Shown here piece after piece: positions 27,380-39,300 of a stretch of 64,000 bases of DNA; the first letter of the stretch is position 1, and every line of letters starts with the position of its first letter. Location of the stretch: NCBI RefSeq assembly GCF_047663525.1, contig NC_092601.1, forward strand, positions 17,507,501 to 17,571,500, written 5' to 3'. The notes beneath the pieces are model-generated. The model did not search any database, was not told the origin of the DNA, and saw only the letters and a list, made by a program, of their open reading frames with translations. The translations under genes and the position numbers were made by a program. Origin of the DNA: Anas platyrhynchos. Lineage: Eukaryota > Chordata > Aves > Anseriformes > Anatidae.

Positions 27380-27396
27380 GCTTCCAGTTTATACAG

Positions 27397-27402
27397 TTTA
27401 AT
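27397..27402 (-). terminator. CACNA1H: Candidate distal CACNA1H polyadenylation signal (ATTAAA)
   Basis: TTTAAT on the + strand. On the gene strand ATTAAA is followed by CTGTATAAACTGG and then GTGGCCTGACTTTGTG, a plausible cleavage and downstream element. AT-rich UTR-like sequence gives way to GC-rich sequence here. Confidence 0.4.
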
Positions 27403-28007
27403 ACATGTGAAACAAGATACATTTCCTTTTGAGTAATGGATGCATAAATAACAGAAGATATATGTGAATGCATAAATATGAGGCGGCATGGAACGAACCA
27501 AACAAAAACGGTTGTTTTTTAATTTTTTTTTTTTTTCCTGCGTGTCTTTTTTGCTGCTGTTGCCCGGCGCTCGGGTTGACGTCGGCTTTCCGTGGTGAAG
27601 CTGTCCCGCGGGGAGGGCCTGGATGAAGAGCGGGGAAGGGGCAGGGAACGGAGGCTAAAAACGAAAAATCAACCCCAAAACTGAAAAAGAAAATAATTAA
27701 AGTGGTGTTGACAGGTGCCTCGAATGCCTCGAGAGGCTTCTGGGTCTGCGACGGCAGCAGAGGGGCCTTTGGAGGGCAGCGCGTCCACGTGGGTGCGGGT
27801 GTGCGGAGGAAGACGAACAGAAAGAGTGCAAAGGGGAGGTTTCGGCTATCACCGAGCTCTCAGAGGCATTCTGCGACGAGAACAAATCATTAGCTTAAAT
27901 GCTCACAAAGAACATCACCTAAGACAGCTCTTTATACCTTTACAGACTGTATCAATAATTTACTCTGAACTGCAGTAAACAAAATACATTTCTTAAATAA
28001 CTTACTA

Positions 28008-28013
28008 TTTATT
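28008..28013 (-). terminator. CACNA1H: Candidate proximal CACNA1H polyadenylation signal (AATAAA)
   Basis: TTTATT on the + strand, canonical AATAAA on the gene strand about 1.15 kb after the stop codon. Confidence 0.35.
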
Positions 28014-28705
28014 TGATTTTCTATCTCTCTGTAAATTTAACTTTTTCTTTTTTTTTTTAGTCTTTTTTTTTTTTTGTAATGCAAGAAACCTTGTTTGTGC
28101 ACGTTAGTTCAGATTATTGCGACATTTAACCTGAATATCCATTAAAAAAGGAAAAAAAAAAAAAAAAAGCAAAGGACAATTGTACAGACAAGAAGAATGA
28201 ATAACTTATTATTGCACTGGCTACAATTCAGTAGTGATTTGTTTTTTTTTTTTTTCTGTAGTTAGGACAACCTCTAAAGTACAAAAGAAAAATGAGAGAG
28301 ACGGCTAAAGCATCAGCTGTGAAAAGAAGCTGCTAGGATGATGGTGGAGGAAGAGAGGGAGGGGAGAGGGGAAAAAAAGGAGAGCAAAGAAAGAGGAGAA
28401 ACATTTGGAAAACGCATGGCCGTAATAATTAGATCCACATAAAACCCAAGGAAACACCACCCAGTTGCGGAGTCACATGTAATGCAAAAAACAGTATCGT
28501 TTCTCTATAAAAATATGTGCATTATGAAGAGAGACTTTTCGTGGGTATATATTTTTTTTTGTCTTTTTCCTTGTTTTGTATCTCACAAATACATTATTTC
28601 TATTTATATAACTGCTGATATACAGACAATGTACAGCTCCCATCTCCTGGGCACTCCCACGTAATGTGACATCTCCAAAAGGTGCCTTTTTAAAAGTTGA
28701 GCGTC

Positions 28706-28732
28706 TTTTTTTTTTAAAAAAAAAAAAAAAAA
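28706..28732. repeat. T10A17 inverted homopolymer
   Basis: Ten T residues run directly into seventeen A residues, a self-complementary junction able to form an A:U hairpin in the CACNA1H 3'UTR transcript. Confidence 0.9.
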
Positions 28733-29167
28733 CAACGACAAAACAACAAAACCCAAAGAGAATCCCCCAACCGCCACCACCTCGCACCCGAATCAATGTG
28801 ATCGAGGCCACGGAGGGCGGCGGGGGGACCGAAGCCACCCCCCGGCCAGCTCCACCTCCCCTTTAGAAAAGAAACCCCCCAAACCCCTCGCAAAGCTGCT
28901 CCCCCTGCCCCGAAACACCCGTCACCGTTTCGTCCAGCCGTTTGTTTGGTTTCTTTTTAATTTTTTTTTAACGTTTTTTTTTTTGTTTTGTTTTTTTTGC
29001 AAACCTCCACAGCGCTTAAGAACAAGTGACTGCGAGAAAGGAGAAAAAAAAAAAAAAAAAACGAGAGAAGAGCGGCCGCGCACCCGCCGCCGCTCAGTCC
29101 CTTCGGTTTCAAAACCCACATTGGTGTCAAGCCCTTGAGACCCCCCCCATTCCCCCCTCCCAGAAAG

Positions 29168-30337
29168 CTATACTGGCTCGTCGATGTCTTCTTCTGTTGC
29201 GACAGTCACGGGCCCCAAGTCCTGCTTGCGGAGGGGGCTCTTGGCGGGGCCGAGGAGCTCTTTGCTTTTCTCAGCGCTGCCCCACTGAGTTTTTAAGTGC
29301 TCCGCTTTTTTCAGTTCGGGGGCCGCGGGGTCCGGCCGGGAATCCGGCGTGGATTGCCCGCTGTCCAGGAGATCCGAGAGGCTGCTCAAGGAGCTGCCGT
29401 CCGACTGCTCGAAGGAGAAGTTGGGGATGGCCAGGTGCTCCCCGCGGCACGGGGGCTGGCCCCGGCGCTCCGTTTTGGAGGCCGCTTCCCCCCCGGGCTG
29501 GCTCTCCGCGAGCTCCAGGGACTCTCTGTAAGCCGGGAACTCGCAGGATGGGGTCCTTCGGCGCAGCATGCTGTTCTCGGAGGGTTTGGTGCGCGAGGCC
29601 GCCCCGCCGTCGTCCTCCATGGGAGGATCTATAGAAATGCAGGGCGGGCTCATCTTCTTCTTCCTCCGGGCTCCGTGGATGTACTCGGACTCCGGCTGGA
29701 TGTGGGCAGGGGACCTCTGCTTCTCCTCGGCAGGGTCCTCAAAGCTACAGTCTCCGTCGCTGACGGAGGGGCAGATCTCGATGGAGTGCCGCCTTTGGTC
29801 GTCTGCCCAGCTGGGCTTGTTGAGGAAGCCCTTTGTGTCGATGCTGTAAAACTTCTTCAAGTCCTTCTCCTTGCCGCCTCCCCCGGAGAGGCTGCTTGTG
29901 CTGCAATTCTTGAGGGGCACCGGCGACGGGGCCGGGGAGATGAACGGCGAAGTCGAGCGGCTCCCGGCCTCCGAGTGCTCCCCCCAGTCTTTGGCTGAGC
30001 TGTTGATGTGGCGAACCTCCTCGTCGGCCAGGTCGGAGGGCTCCACGAGGCAGCCCTCGGGGCTGGGGGGGCTGTCAGAGGGGCTGCCCGGCCGGCTGGG
30101 GACCCCACGCTGGCCGCAGCCGTGCTTCCGAGCCAGCGTGCCGGGGTGCCGATGTGGGGAGGATGGAGGAGAACACGGAGGGGTGGCCGGCAGGGAGGAG
30201 GCCGTGGGGTGGAGAGGGCTGGGGGTGAAGGTGCTCTGGGGCTGCTTCGCTGATGGTAGGGTCTCTCCCGGCTCCGCTTGCAGGCTGTCCTTGGGATCCG
30301 GCGTCTGCACGTCCACGGAGTCCGTCCGAACGGCCTC
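29168..30337 (-). CDS. CACNA1H: CACNA1H last coding exon (C-terminal tail)
   Basis: 1170 nt exon after CCCCTTCCAG; 389 residues and TAG at 29170-29168. It begins [16 protein letters not shown] (human EAVHTDSLEG). It is Ser/Pro-rich with conserved islands [69 protein letters not shown] and [14 protein letters not shown], and ends EEDIDEPV. The region is cytoplasmic and probably regulatory. High GC and CpG content produces long antisense open frames that are not genes. Confidence 0.94.
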   Translation of the reverse strand, partial: EAVRTDSVDVQTPDPKDSLQAEPGETLPSAKQPQSTFTPSPLHPTASSLPATPPCSPPSSPHRHPGTLARKHGCGQRGVPSRPGSPSDSPPSPEGCLVEPSDLADEEVRHINSSAKDWGEHSEAGSRSTSPFISPAPSPVPLKNCSTSSLSGGGGKEKDLKKFYSIDTKGFLNKPSWADDQRRHSIEICPSVSDGDCSFEDPAEEKQRSPAHIQPESEYIHGARRKKKMSPPCISIDPPMEDDGGAASRTKPSENSMLRRRTPSCEFPAYRESLELAESQPGGEAASKTERRGQPPCRGEHLAIPNFSFEQSDGSSLSSLSDLLDSGQSTPDSRPDPAAPELKKAEHLKTQWGSAEKSKELLGPAKSPLRKQDLGPVTVATEEDIDEPV

Positions 30338-33300
30338 CTGGAAGGGGAGGAGAGAGAGGTGGGGGCGAGAGCCTGGGGATCTGCTGGGCCGGTGGCACTT
30401 TTAGGGTGAAAGCTGGCCCATGGCAGAACGGTTGGCGGGTGTAATGATTCCCTCACCACCCTGTCTCCACCCTGCTGTGCCAGCCCATGCGAAGGGGCAC
30501 GGTGTAGGGCTGACCCCTGGGCTTCTCACAGCCCTGGCAAAACTGAATTGTCCATCGACCCCCCCATGCTGCAGCAATGCCTTAGATTGGTGCATCCACA
30601 AAGGTGAAAGCAGGTCAGGAGAGCATTCCCCTGTGTGCCACTTGCTGAGACTGGAGCATAGTAAACCTTTATGGCAACAGAATCAGAAACATTTTGTCCT
30701 AAAAAGGGGAATTCTGCTCTCAACTCCAAAAAAACAAACCCAAGAGAGGACTGGAAAAGAAGAGAAGGGCTGAGGTGACCACAAGGGAGTTTGCCTCTGC
30801 AGGCTCTTGGCCTCTTACCTGCCTGCACAGCAGCTTGTTGAGAGTAGGAGATCGAGGAACGACGTGGGGGGGAAGGATCTTCCAGCGGTGCCGGCCGTCG
30901 TGGTTGGGAGAGCGCGCGGCCAGCTGGAGGGACTCCGTGGGGACTCTCAGAGAGGAGGAACACGCTCCCACCGGCTGGGAGCGGATGGAGGTGATGGACC
31001 CTAGGAAACAGAGAGGGAACAGTCACCACCACGGCCAGGGTAGGGGCTGAGAAGTTTGGAGGCTGGGTTGGTGCCCGCAGGCTGCAGTGTAAATGCTGGA
31101 GAGGAAAGAAAAAGCCTGTCGAGTCCAGCTGAGATCCCAAACCTCACCACAAGCCTCGGGCAGTGCCAGGATTAGAAACCAGGTGCCCTTTGTCCTGTCT
31201 CCTGCCCTAAATACCTGGCCACACCTCATCAGGAGACGAAAGAAGCCTCCTCTGCAATCCACCTGTATCGCATGTGGCTCTGCCCTCCCTGGGATATCAC
31301 CCATTACAAACTTCATGCTCACAGCATCTGTTTTCTGTTCCAGGCAATGGAAATTTTCTCTCTCAGCGGCCGTGACGCTCAGGATGGGTGGCAGCCACCA
31401 GCCCCACACAGCAGCAAGTGAAGGGCAGGACCAGGGTTGCATTGGAAGCCTGGCCATTGCTGCTTTCCCTGCAGCACTGCCTCAGGGGGGTTTATAAAAG
31501 GACTTGGAGAAGGTGGCTGAGGGCAAATTTGGTGGCTGGGCTGTTTTTTCCTGAGTCCACCTTCAGGGCTCACAGCCCTGTGCTGCTTTGCCAGGGGGAG
31601 GCGAGAGCAGCGCTGTGCCACTGCCTCGGAGCCTCCGGAGCTCGCCTCGCCTTGTGCAGCCACTTCGCCAGGAGGAGACACTGCTGGCACGCACAGGGCA
31701 GTTTTTCCATTTCCTACAACGCAAATCCTGCCCCCGATATCCATCCACGAGGCAGCCCCTGGCTGATCCACAGCACAGAGGCAGCTTCAAGTGCTTGGAG
31801 AGTCCCTGAGCTCATGCATCAGGCAGGGAGCGCGCTCTTCCTGAAGGCTCCCAGTCCCCTGGCTGAGTCTAAAGGCAATCCTTCCTCCCCAGCCCCTCTG
31901 TGGTGCTGCTTTACTGCATTTCTGTGTTGTTTGAAAGATCTTTTGCTTTTTTTTAATTTTTTTTTTCGGCTGCAGGATTTATTGTCCTCATTAGCTTGAA
32001 ACCCAACGTCTGTTTCTACATTGCTGCTCCATGTTAAAAACACAGCTATCCATCACTTCAAGAGATCTCGCCCAGAGGTCAGGGAACTTGAACCTATGAC
32101 AAAAGCCATCCAGACAGTTTGCAGTTTCATTTCAGAAAGAGATTTGTTGTTGGGCGAACGAAAACTTCGCGTTTAATCATTTTTCTTTTGGAGGTTTTCC
32201 CCAGAAAGCCACGGAAGCGGCAGAGCAGTGAGGTTCCCACCCCACAACCTGCCCCACTTCTCCCTCTTTTGTTTTTGGGCTCTCCTACAGGCAGAGTTTC
32301 AGGCTGAGTCTGTGCTATTCATTGTGATAATCCAGGCTTTACGAAATGTTTTTTATGGTGCAGAAAAATGTTGTCATAAAATCTTTTACAAACACAGTCA
32401 TAAAATCAAAACCTTACGCTTTCCTCCCCATCCGTAGCTGGAATTTCCTTCTGTTGGAAACTTTCCATCTAGCTGTCCTATAGGAAACCAAAAAACCCTC
32501 TTAACTGCATGGTCAGGAACCCTGAAGGGAGCCAAATCTCACTGGATTTGTATATTTTTCTCTTGTTTTTCTAACAAATCAGGAAACTGCGTCTAAGACC
32601 AAAATAATACAAGACCTGGTCATCTCACATTTTTAGTGTGTAGACACGAAAATGTTGGGAGAAGAGCAGACATCCTTAACTGACATTGAAAAGTTGATGA
32701 CAGCACAAATGCTAATGCAAATCTGTGTGTGTAACTTATGGGACTGTCACAAATCGGAGTTTGGTCAGCTCAGGAGCAGCACAGCTCTGGGTGATGCTCT
32801 TTGGATGCATCCACCAGCTCAGAGGGAAGGTAAGCACCTGTCATATCCATTACTCGAGTGTTACTGGAGAGAAATTTGGGAAAGATGAAAAATCCTTGGC
32901 CAGTTCTACCCACCTCTGCCAACATCACAGCAGTTTTATAATAGCATAAATCCTGATTTACACCCACTACAGAGATGAAAATCATCCCCAGTAGTCCAGC
33001 CATGAAACTCAACCTCTGTTTTCTTTGCTTAGCAAAGAATTTGCAGGTGAAATAATAATAAATACTGAGCAGAGAACATTAACGGGTATCCAGACAGCTT
33101 AAGCAAATAGAGAGTTACTTCACCCAAGGAAATCAGAGCAGATCTTGCCAGCCCCACCAGGGTCTGCAAACCCACCACTCCTCTGCCCAAGCAGTTCTTG
33201 CATTTCAAACAGCGTTGCATCAAAGGAAACCATACTGGTAAGTTCTTGGGAGCCACTCAAGAAGCACATGTGCTTTTAGGGAGGCAGGTATTTTCTTTCT

Positions 33301-36300
33301 TATTGATTTCCCCTTCAAACCAATTTGCGCAACAAAGGAGAAAGAAAGGCATTTTAGGGGAAATGTATTTGGATGCAGTTGGGTAAATGTATACTCCAAG
33401 GCTCTGTGTAGCTCGTGATTCCCTGGCTGCGGGGTCTCTCCACAAGATTCATTATAAGGCCAGGCTACAGAGGCACTGGAGAGTGCTTTCTAATCTTTAT
33501 GCTCCCAAAGAAACTCCTCCATCTGTGAACTCAATGTACTGTGCTAAAACGATAGTGCTCTGAGACTGGAGACTGCCTGAAACAAGAGCTGTACAGGAGC
33601 TCTGTCAGGAAGCAACGCCGACGCCAGCTTTTATTCATGTTGACTTTATTGATTTGTATTCCTGATGTCAGGGCCGATCATTTCAGAAGAAATGTGCAGC
33701 TAATACCCTTTTCCTTGGCTACCCGTCTGTGCTCCGTGCCTCTCGCACTGCTCGGGAGCCCCACTTCTCCCCAGTCAAACACCCAAACCGCCCACTTGCT
33801 CCTGACAAAACGCAGTGACGTGATGAAAACACAACACTGCAGCCCGTGGGATGGTATCAAACCAAACAAAACCAGCCCTGGCTCAACCCACACGCGGCGC
33901 TGGCTGCGTATTCCCCATCTAACCACACGTGTGCAGGCAGGAGTTACTGTGCTGGGTTTTGGCTGGCTGTGCGAGGAGGAAGGGAAATCTCCACGAGTGG
34001 TAGGTACCTCGCTGGGATTTGCAGGGATACGTCTCCATCTCCACCTCGTGGAGGGGGAAGGGGGTTTTGGCTGGCATGACGGGCCGGAACATGTAGCTGT
34101 CGTTGGGCAAGGAGTGCATGCGGGACACGGAGATCTTGCGCACCGTCAGGAGGTTTTGAGAGTCCTGTGGCCGCAGACTGGCCGTGCCAACCTGCAAAGC
34201 AAGGAGACAGGGAAAGGGGTCACTCAGCATCTCGGTGAATTTACAGTGATCTCCTTCACGTCTGTTTTTTTTTTGTTTTAAAACCCGGGCAGATGTTCCT
34301 CTTGGCATCTTACAGGGAATCAGCAGCCCTGGTGACTGCAACAGAACACCAAAGCCGCAGAAAGAGCTCAAATTGCGGCTCGAGTAAAACGAGGCATCAA
34401 TGAGCCACCGCTAAGCTGATTCTTGGACACAGCAGCTAAGGAGTAAGGTCCAGGAAAATGGGGCCCACCCTCCGAACACAGGAGAAAGCCAGCATTTCTC
34501 ACACTGTTCTGATTTTCCCTGGGATGCTTTCAGCCCAGCCTGGGTGGTGATGGGACAGACGGACAAAATCAGACAGTCCCTGGCCACGTGGACCTAGGGT
34601 ACCAACAGCTTCTGGAAATTCATGGATTGTGCCCCCAAACACACACACACACACAGAGGCAGACGTTTAAACACACACCCACGTTAAGACCACTGCAGAC
34701 CCTGGGCCTCTCCCTTACAGCATGGGGCCTGTTGGGCACCGCTGGCCCCGACGGGTGGCAGCCCCACCACAGGGGGCAGAGGGAAGGAGAGGACATCGTG
34801 GTGTGGCACTGCCTGGGTGTGGAGCCTGTTCTGGGGAAGAGAAAAGGGATTTTTCTGTGTTTGTATGGCCTCTCTGTCAAACAGGGCTCTGGTTGGAAGT
34901 GCCCAGACAGAGCATCTCCCATCACGACCCTTAAACCTGAGCCCTCACTGCTTCTCTGGGGCTCTCTTCACTTCATCTACCTTACAGTGAATTCATCCCA
35001 GGGTTTCAGGAAGCTTTATGTCCCCAACAATGTCCCCGTGGTGCTGATGGAGCAGCGGTGAGAGGTGATGCTGTGACCAGGCCAACCAGGCAGCGGGACC
35101 CCTCCACCTGCAGCCTGGCTCCTGGCCCCAAGGTTTTGCTCCTCAACACCTTCCCCTTACAATTTAGCACATTATCTAAGGTACAACTAATTGCTCTGGT
35201 TTGCCTTTAACGTCAGTCTCACAGTGACTGATTGAAAGCATTTTCCCAGCTGCATGTCTTAAATTAAACGTATTTTGCTTCGCTCCACTGGCCTGTTTTC
35301 CCTCTGTGCTAGCAAAAGCCGGGCCCGAGATCCCTTGCTGGATAATTTGGAAGTCACCAAGGATCTGTTTGAAACTGTTTTTTCCATACGTTCCTTGCTC
35401 ATGAATTTCTTTCCTCGGATCCAACAGAGATGCATCCCGAGATGAATTACTCCACGCTTTTACCCTCTTGAACTTGGCTGAGAAGCCGAGGGGAGCAGCG
35501 GAGGGTATTTACAGGTAGCTGGCATCCCGAGCATCCCTCGGGGTCTACCCAGGCCTCTCTCCTGCTATATTGATGCAGCGGCAAGGCGGCTGTGCCAGTT
35601 GGCCTTTGGCCATTGCAGCTAATGAGCTACCAGCATCCCGGCACCTGGAGCAGAAGGTGGGCAGGCAGTTGTTGAAATCCCATGCCACACGGAGAACAAA
35701 AGGCCTCACCCCGCTGTCTCAGCAGACTAACAGAAGGATCAAGATATTTTTTTATTAAATCCCCGTTCGTCGCTGAGGGATCTCGTATCAGTCTGCTCCG
35801 GCTGGGACAAATGGACAGAAATCCCCTCTTGACACAAACAACGGTGATTTTGAAAGTTTCAGCTATTGAGACCCAATTGACTGAGGGACTTGGGTAAGTT
35901 CCAGATGGCTCAACGCCACCGTAAGAAGTACTTGAAATATGAAACGTGTGCAAGGAGTTTGCTGGCTCACACCTGGAGAGGTGCTCCTGACAGCTAGGAA
36001 GGCTTGGAGACACAACACCGTGCTGCTCCTCCTCTGTGCTGGGAAATGCACTCAGGGAACCAGACCCCAGGCCCTGGAAATCAGTGAAATCCTTCTAAAC
36101 CCATGAAAAACCTAAACCAGCACTGCCAAGGCTGGACGTGGTGACCACTGCCTGCACCAAAGCTCTCCGACAGCCATAAAACGACCCCAGAGGGCTTTGG
36201 GGATGCAGCTCAGAGGCTCAGTGAAGCATCGTTAATGAGTGAGCACAGCTCCCTCCTCTTGTGTCTGGGAACTGGTAACCTGCTGGAGCTCTGATTTTGT

Positions 36301-39300
36301 TCTTGTGCAAAGGGAGCTCGAGAAGAAACAATCCTGCAAATAACTCCCCAGGACATTTCCCTTCTTGGGTGATTAAACCAAGCCTAAAGCAGATTCATTC
36401 TGGGTGGCTGCTGCAAGTTGTCTGATGGCAGAGGATGTGCTCCCCTGTGCAGCACGCACAGCTTCGTGGCACTGCACCTCCTCTCCTGGGCTCATTTGTG
36501 CCAAACGCCTGCAGCCCACCCAGCAGCACATTGATTTAGGAGGGCACATTCCAGGTTTGGGCCCAAGAGCTCCTGCCAGCTGAGATCTGGGGCAGGGTCA
36601 CTCCTGTGGGCACATCTGGTTTTGTGTGGTTTCAGTAGGAGCAAGGTGGAAGAAGGAGTCTCTAGGAGGCAGGATGAGTGAAGGAAGAGATGGAAAGATG
36701 TTCACCAGCTTGCACCATCATGCTTCTAACTGGGGACTGAATTTCAGGGCAGATGACGTGCAGCAGAGCATAGAGCATCTCCCGAATCCACAGCTCTGGT
36801 GCTTGCTGAATGCCCAACAGGTAAACGTGCTGATCTATGCACGCCTTTCTGTTTTCTCAATACTAGATCATGAACAAGGCCTTACAGTAACAGTAAGAAA
36901 ACCAAGCTGGGCCATGTTCTCTCCATAAACCAAGAAAAGAATCTGCCTGTCTCCAGCTCTCGATATACGATTCGAAGACAGACAGCTTACACATCACATT
37001 GTACATTAAATATGAGACTCCTTTTTGGCTAAAAAGAATATTTCTCTTGTGTTCCAGACAAGACTGCAGGCAAAGTCGGCTGGGACATGTTCCCTGCCCA
37101 GCTCCTGCACAGGCAGAGGCAGTACGGAGGACAGAGGATGGAAACGACTGTGGCTGTGAAGCGACAGGCTTAGGACGACCCGGACACCACCGCCAGCTGC
37201 ACAGCACTAAAGCACAATGCCACAACGCAGAAGCAACGGCACGGCGTCATTCACCTCAGCCTCGTGGCCTGGGGGGTGGTGGGAAGGAGTCAGGACATGG
37301 TGGGAAACAGAGCAGGAGGACGGGATTTCCATCACGGGAGTCTCTGCCCCCTCCAGCGTGTCTGGGATGGCTAAAGAGACATTCTCACAGCTCAGCGCTT
37401 CCTTAAAATCAGGGAGATAAAAAGCATCAGTAGCAGAGCAAGGTGGTTTTAGTGCTCCACACAGACCAGGGCAATATAGAGCATCCTGTAACGCCTTCCT
37501 GGGTGCCTGTGCCAACATCAGAGGCAGGATTTGTTGCACGGAGCCCTGTGTATTGAAGCCCCTCAGTGCTGGCAGGTTTCTAGGGCTAAGAAGAGGCTCT
37601 GCACATGAAGTGAGCAACCTCCTGAGGAACCTGTGGCTCCTGATCTGCTCAGGAGGTACTCATGGATCAGGAAAACTCAAGGAGAGAGAGCTCAGTTTGC
37701 AATCAGAGCCTGTGTAAAAGGATGTGCCCTCTCATCCCCAGCTGAAAAAAGCAACCTGGGTGTTTATGGTGCTCTTTCCTGCAGAAATCTCTATTAGAAG
37801 CTCTATTTAAATAGTGAATTCCCCATCGCTATGTAACCAAATTCCTTTTTACTTGATTTAATAGAGTCTGATGGATTTCACAAAAATCTAATTTAATGTA
37901 ATTTAATCGGAACCCCTCTCATTGATTTTGCAGTAGATTTATTTGCAATCAGAGTGACAAAGGAACTCCATCTTCACTCTTAATCATACTCTGCTGACAT
38001 GGGATGAGACAATTATCTCATGCCCTTCCGTTATTTCCCCCTACTTCTGATTGCCCTCATTTTCTAGAGGACTAGTAAAACCCAGAGAGCAGGTAGCATC
38101 TGGAAAATCAGCCCCAGAAGCACCACTTTCTTGACAGGGGACCTTGACAATTCCCAGGGCCATGCCCTGAGCAGAGTGTGAGCCAGCAGAGAGCTGCATG
38201 TTTACAGACAAGCCCTTCTGAGCTGCATGCTACAATTTGCTTGAGGCTTCTCTGGAAATCCCCAAATGGGGCTAAAAAGAACCTGAGCAGGATTTCTGTG
38301 TCTGTGTGAAGGGAATTTGTGCCATCCCTTTCTTATGTGTCAGGGTTGTCAGGGCCAGAGAGCCCAGGGCTTTAGGAGATTGCTCCCTGGTGCTGCTGCT
38401 TATGCTAAAATGACAAGGACCAACGTGCTGCCTGGGGAACAGGACAGGGACATGTGGCTCTATGCTTCTGAACTTAAAATTCATGATCTTTGACCTTCAA
38501 CTCTTCCCTACAACAACAATCAGGACAGTGTTAGCCCTGGAGTATGTTTCTAGTGGCCTTCCTCCTCAGGGATCCCTTCTGAGATGACTCAAGGTGTGGA
38601 GGTGGTGGTGACATCTCTGCTGGAGGGGGGTGCAGGAAAGCTGCCTTCCTCCCACTCTGCCTCATCTCCTGCCTGCTTGGCTCGGTGTCACTCGGGATCA
38701 AACAGCAGTGGCTGGCAGGAATTGTCCCCTCCCTACCCCGAGCACAGGAATAGCAGACACCTCGTGCGAACCATTACCAGGGTTTGGTGCTTCGCCTGCA
38801 CTGCTGACTCCGACTTCACAGCCTCCTGACTTCTGTAGGGTGCCCTGCTGTCCGGGGCCACCCCTCCTCCCCTGCTCCCAGTGGTGGCCGAGGTGGTTGC
38901 TCCTCTGGACATCTCCAGCTCGATCTCTGCATCCATCTCAGCATCCTCCTTGGCCTCCTTGTTGCTCTCCTCCAGGTGCTTCATCAGCACTGCCACCACC
39001 ACGTTGACCAGGACGAACTGTGCGATGAGGACGAAGGTGACGAAGTAGACGGGAGAGATGACGGGCAGGTAGCTGAGGCAGTGCTTGTCTTCCCGAGTGC
39101 ACTCCCGGAGGGTATCCTGCAACAGGGAGCCAGCGGTGAGGGATTAATGAAGTCTGGGACTCCAAATACAGAAACAACCAAAGACGACCAGAAAAAACAT
39201 ATAATTACATAACCCAGACACAATGGCTTGCGTGTACAATCTAAATGAACGGAAGGAGACATGGACACCATGAATTACAGCATCTACAAAGAGGAGGATC

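Larger units (their letters stand above)
27380..29167 (-). other. CACNA1H: CACNA1H 3' untranslated region
   Basis: About 1.8 kb following the CACNA1H stop on the minus strand. It is unusually rich in long A and T homopolymers: T14 at 27523, T11 at 28048, T13 at 28063, A17 at 28152, T14 at 28242, T10A17 at 28706, T11 at 28974 and A18 at 29044. The end is inferred from ATTAAA at 27402-27397. A shorter form could end near 27990. Confidence 0.5.

Noticed and set aside
29026..30404. Several + strand open frames of 177-233 codons
   Set aside because: They are antisense shadows of the GC-rich last exon of CACNA1H, whose reading frame is clearly the real one by homology.
29857..31140. Alternative minus-strand frames of about 200 codons around the last two CACNA1H exons
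   Set aside because: They overlap the exons in the wrong frame and are Pro/Ser/Arg-rich artefacts of GC content.
34767..34780. CTCF-like string ACCACAGGGGGCAG
   Set aside because: The AGGGGGCAG core is good but the upstream CCA positions are shifted, leaving about 11 of 14 matches. Not enough to call.
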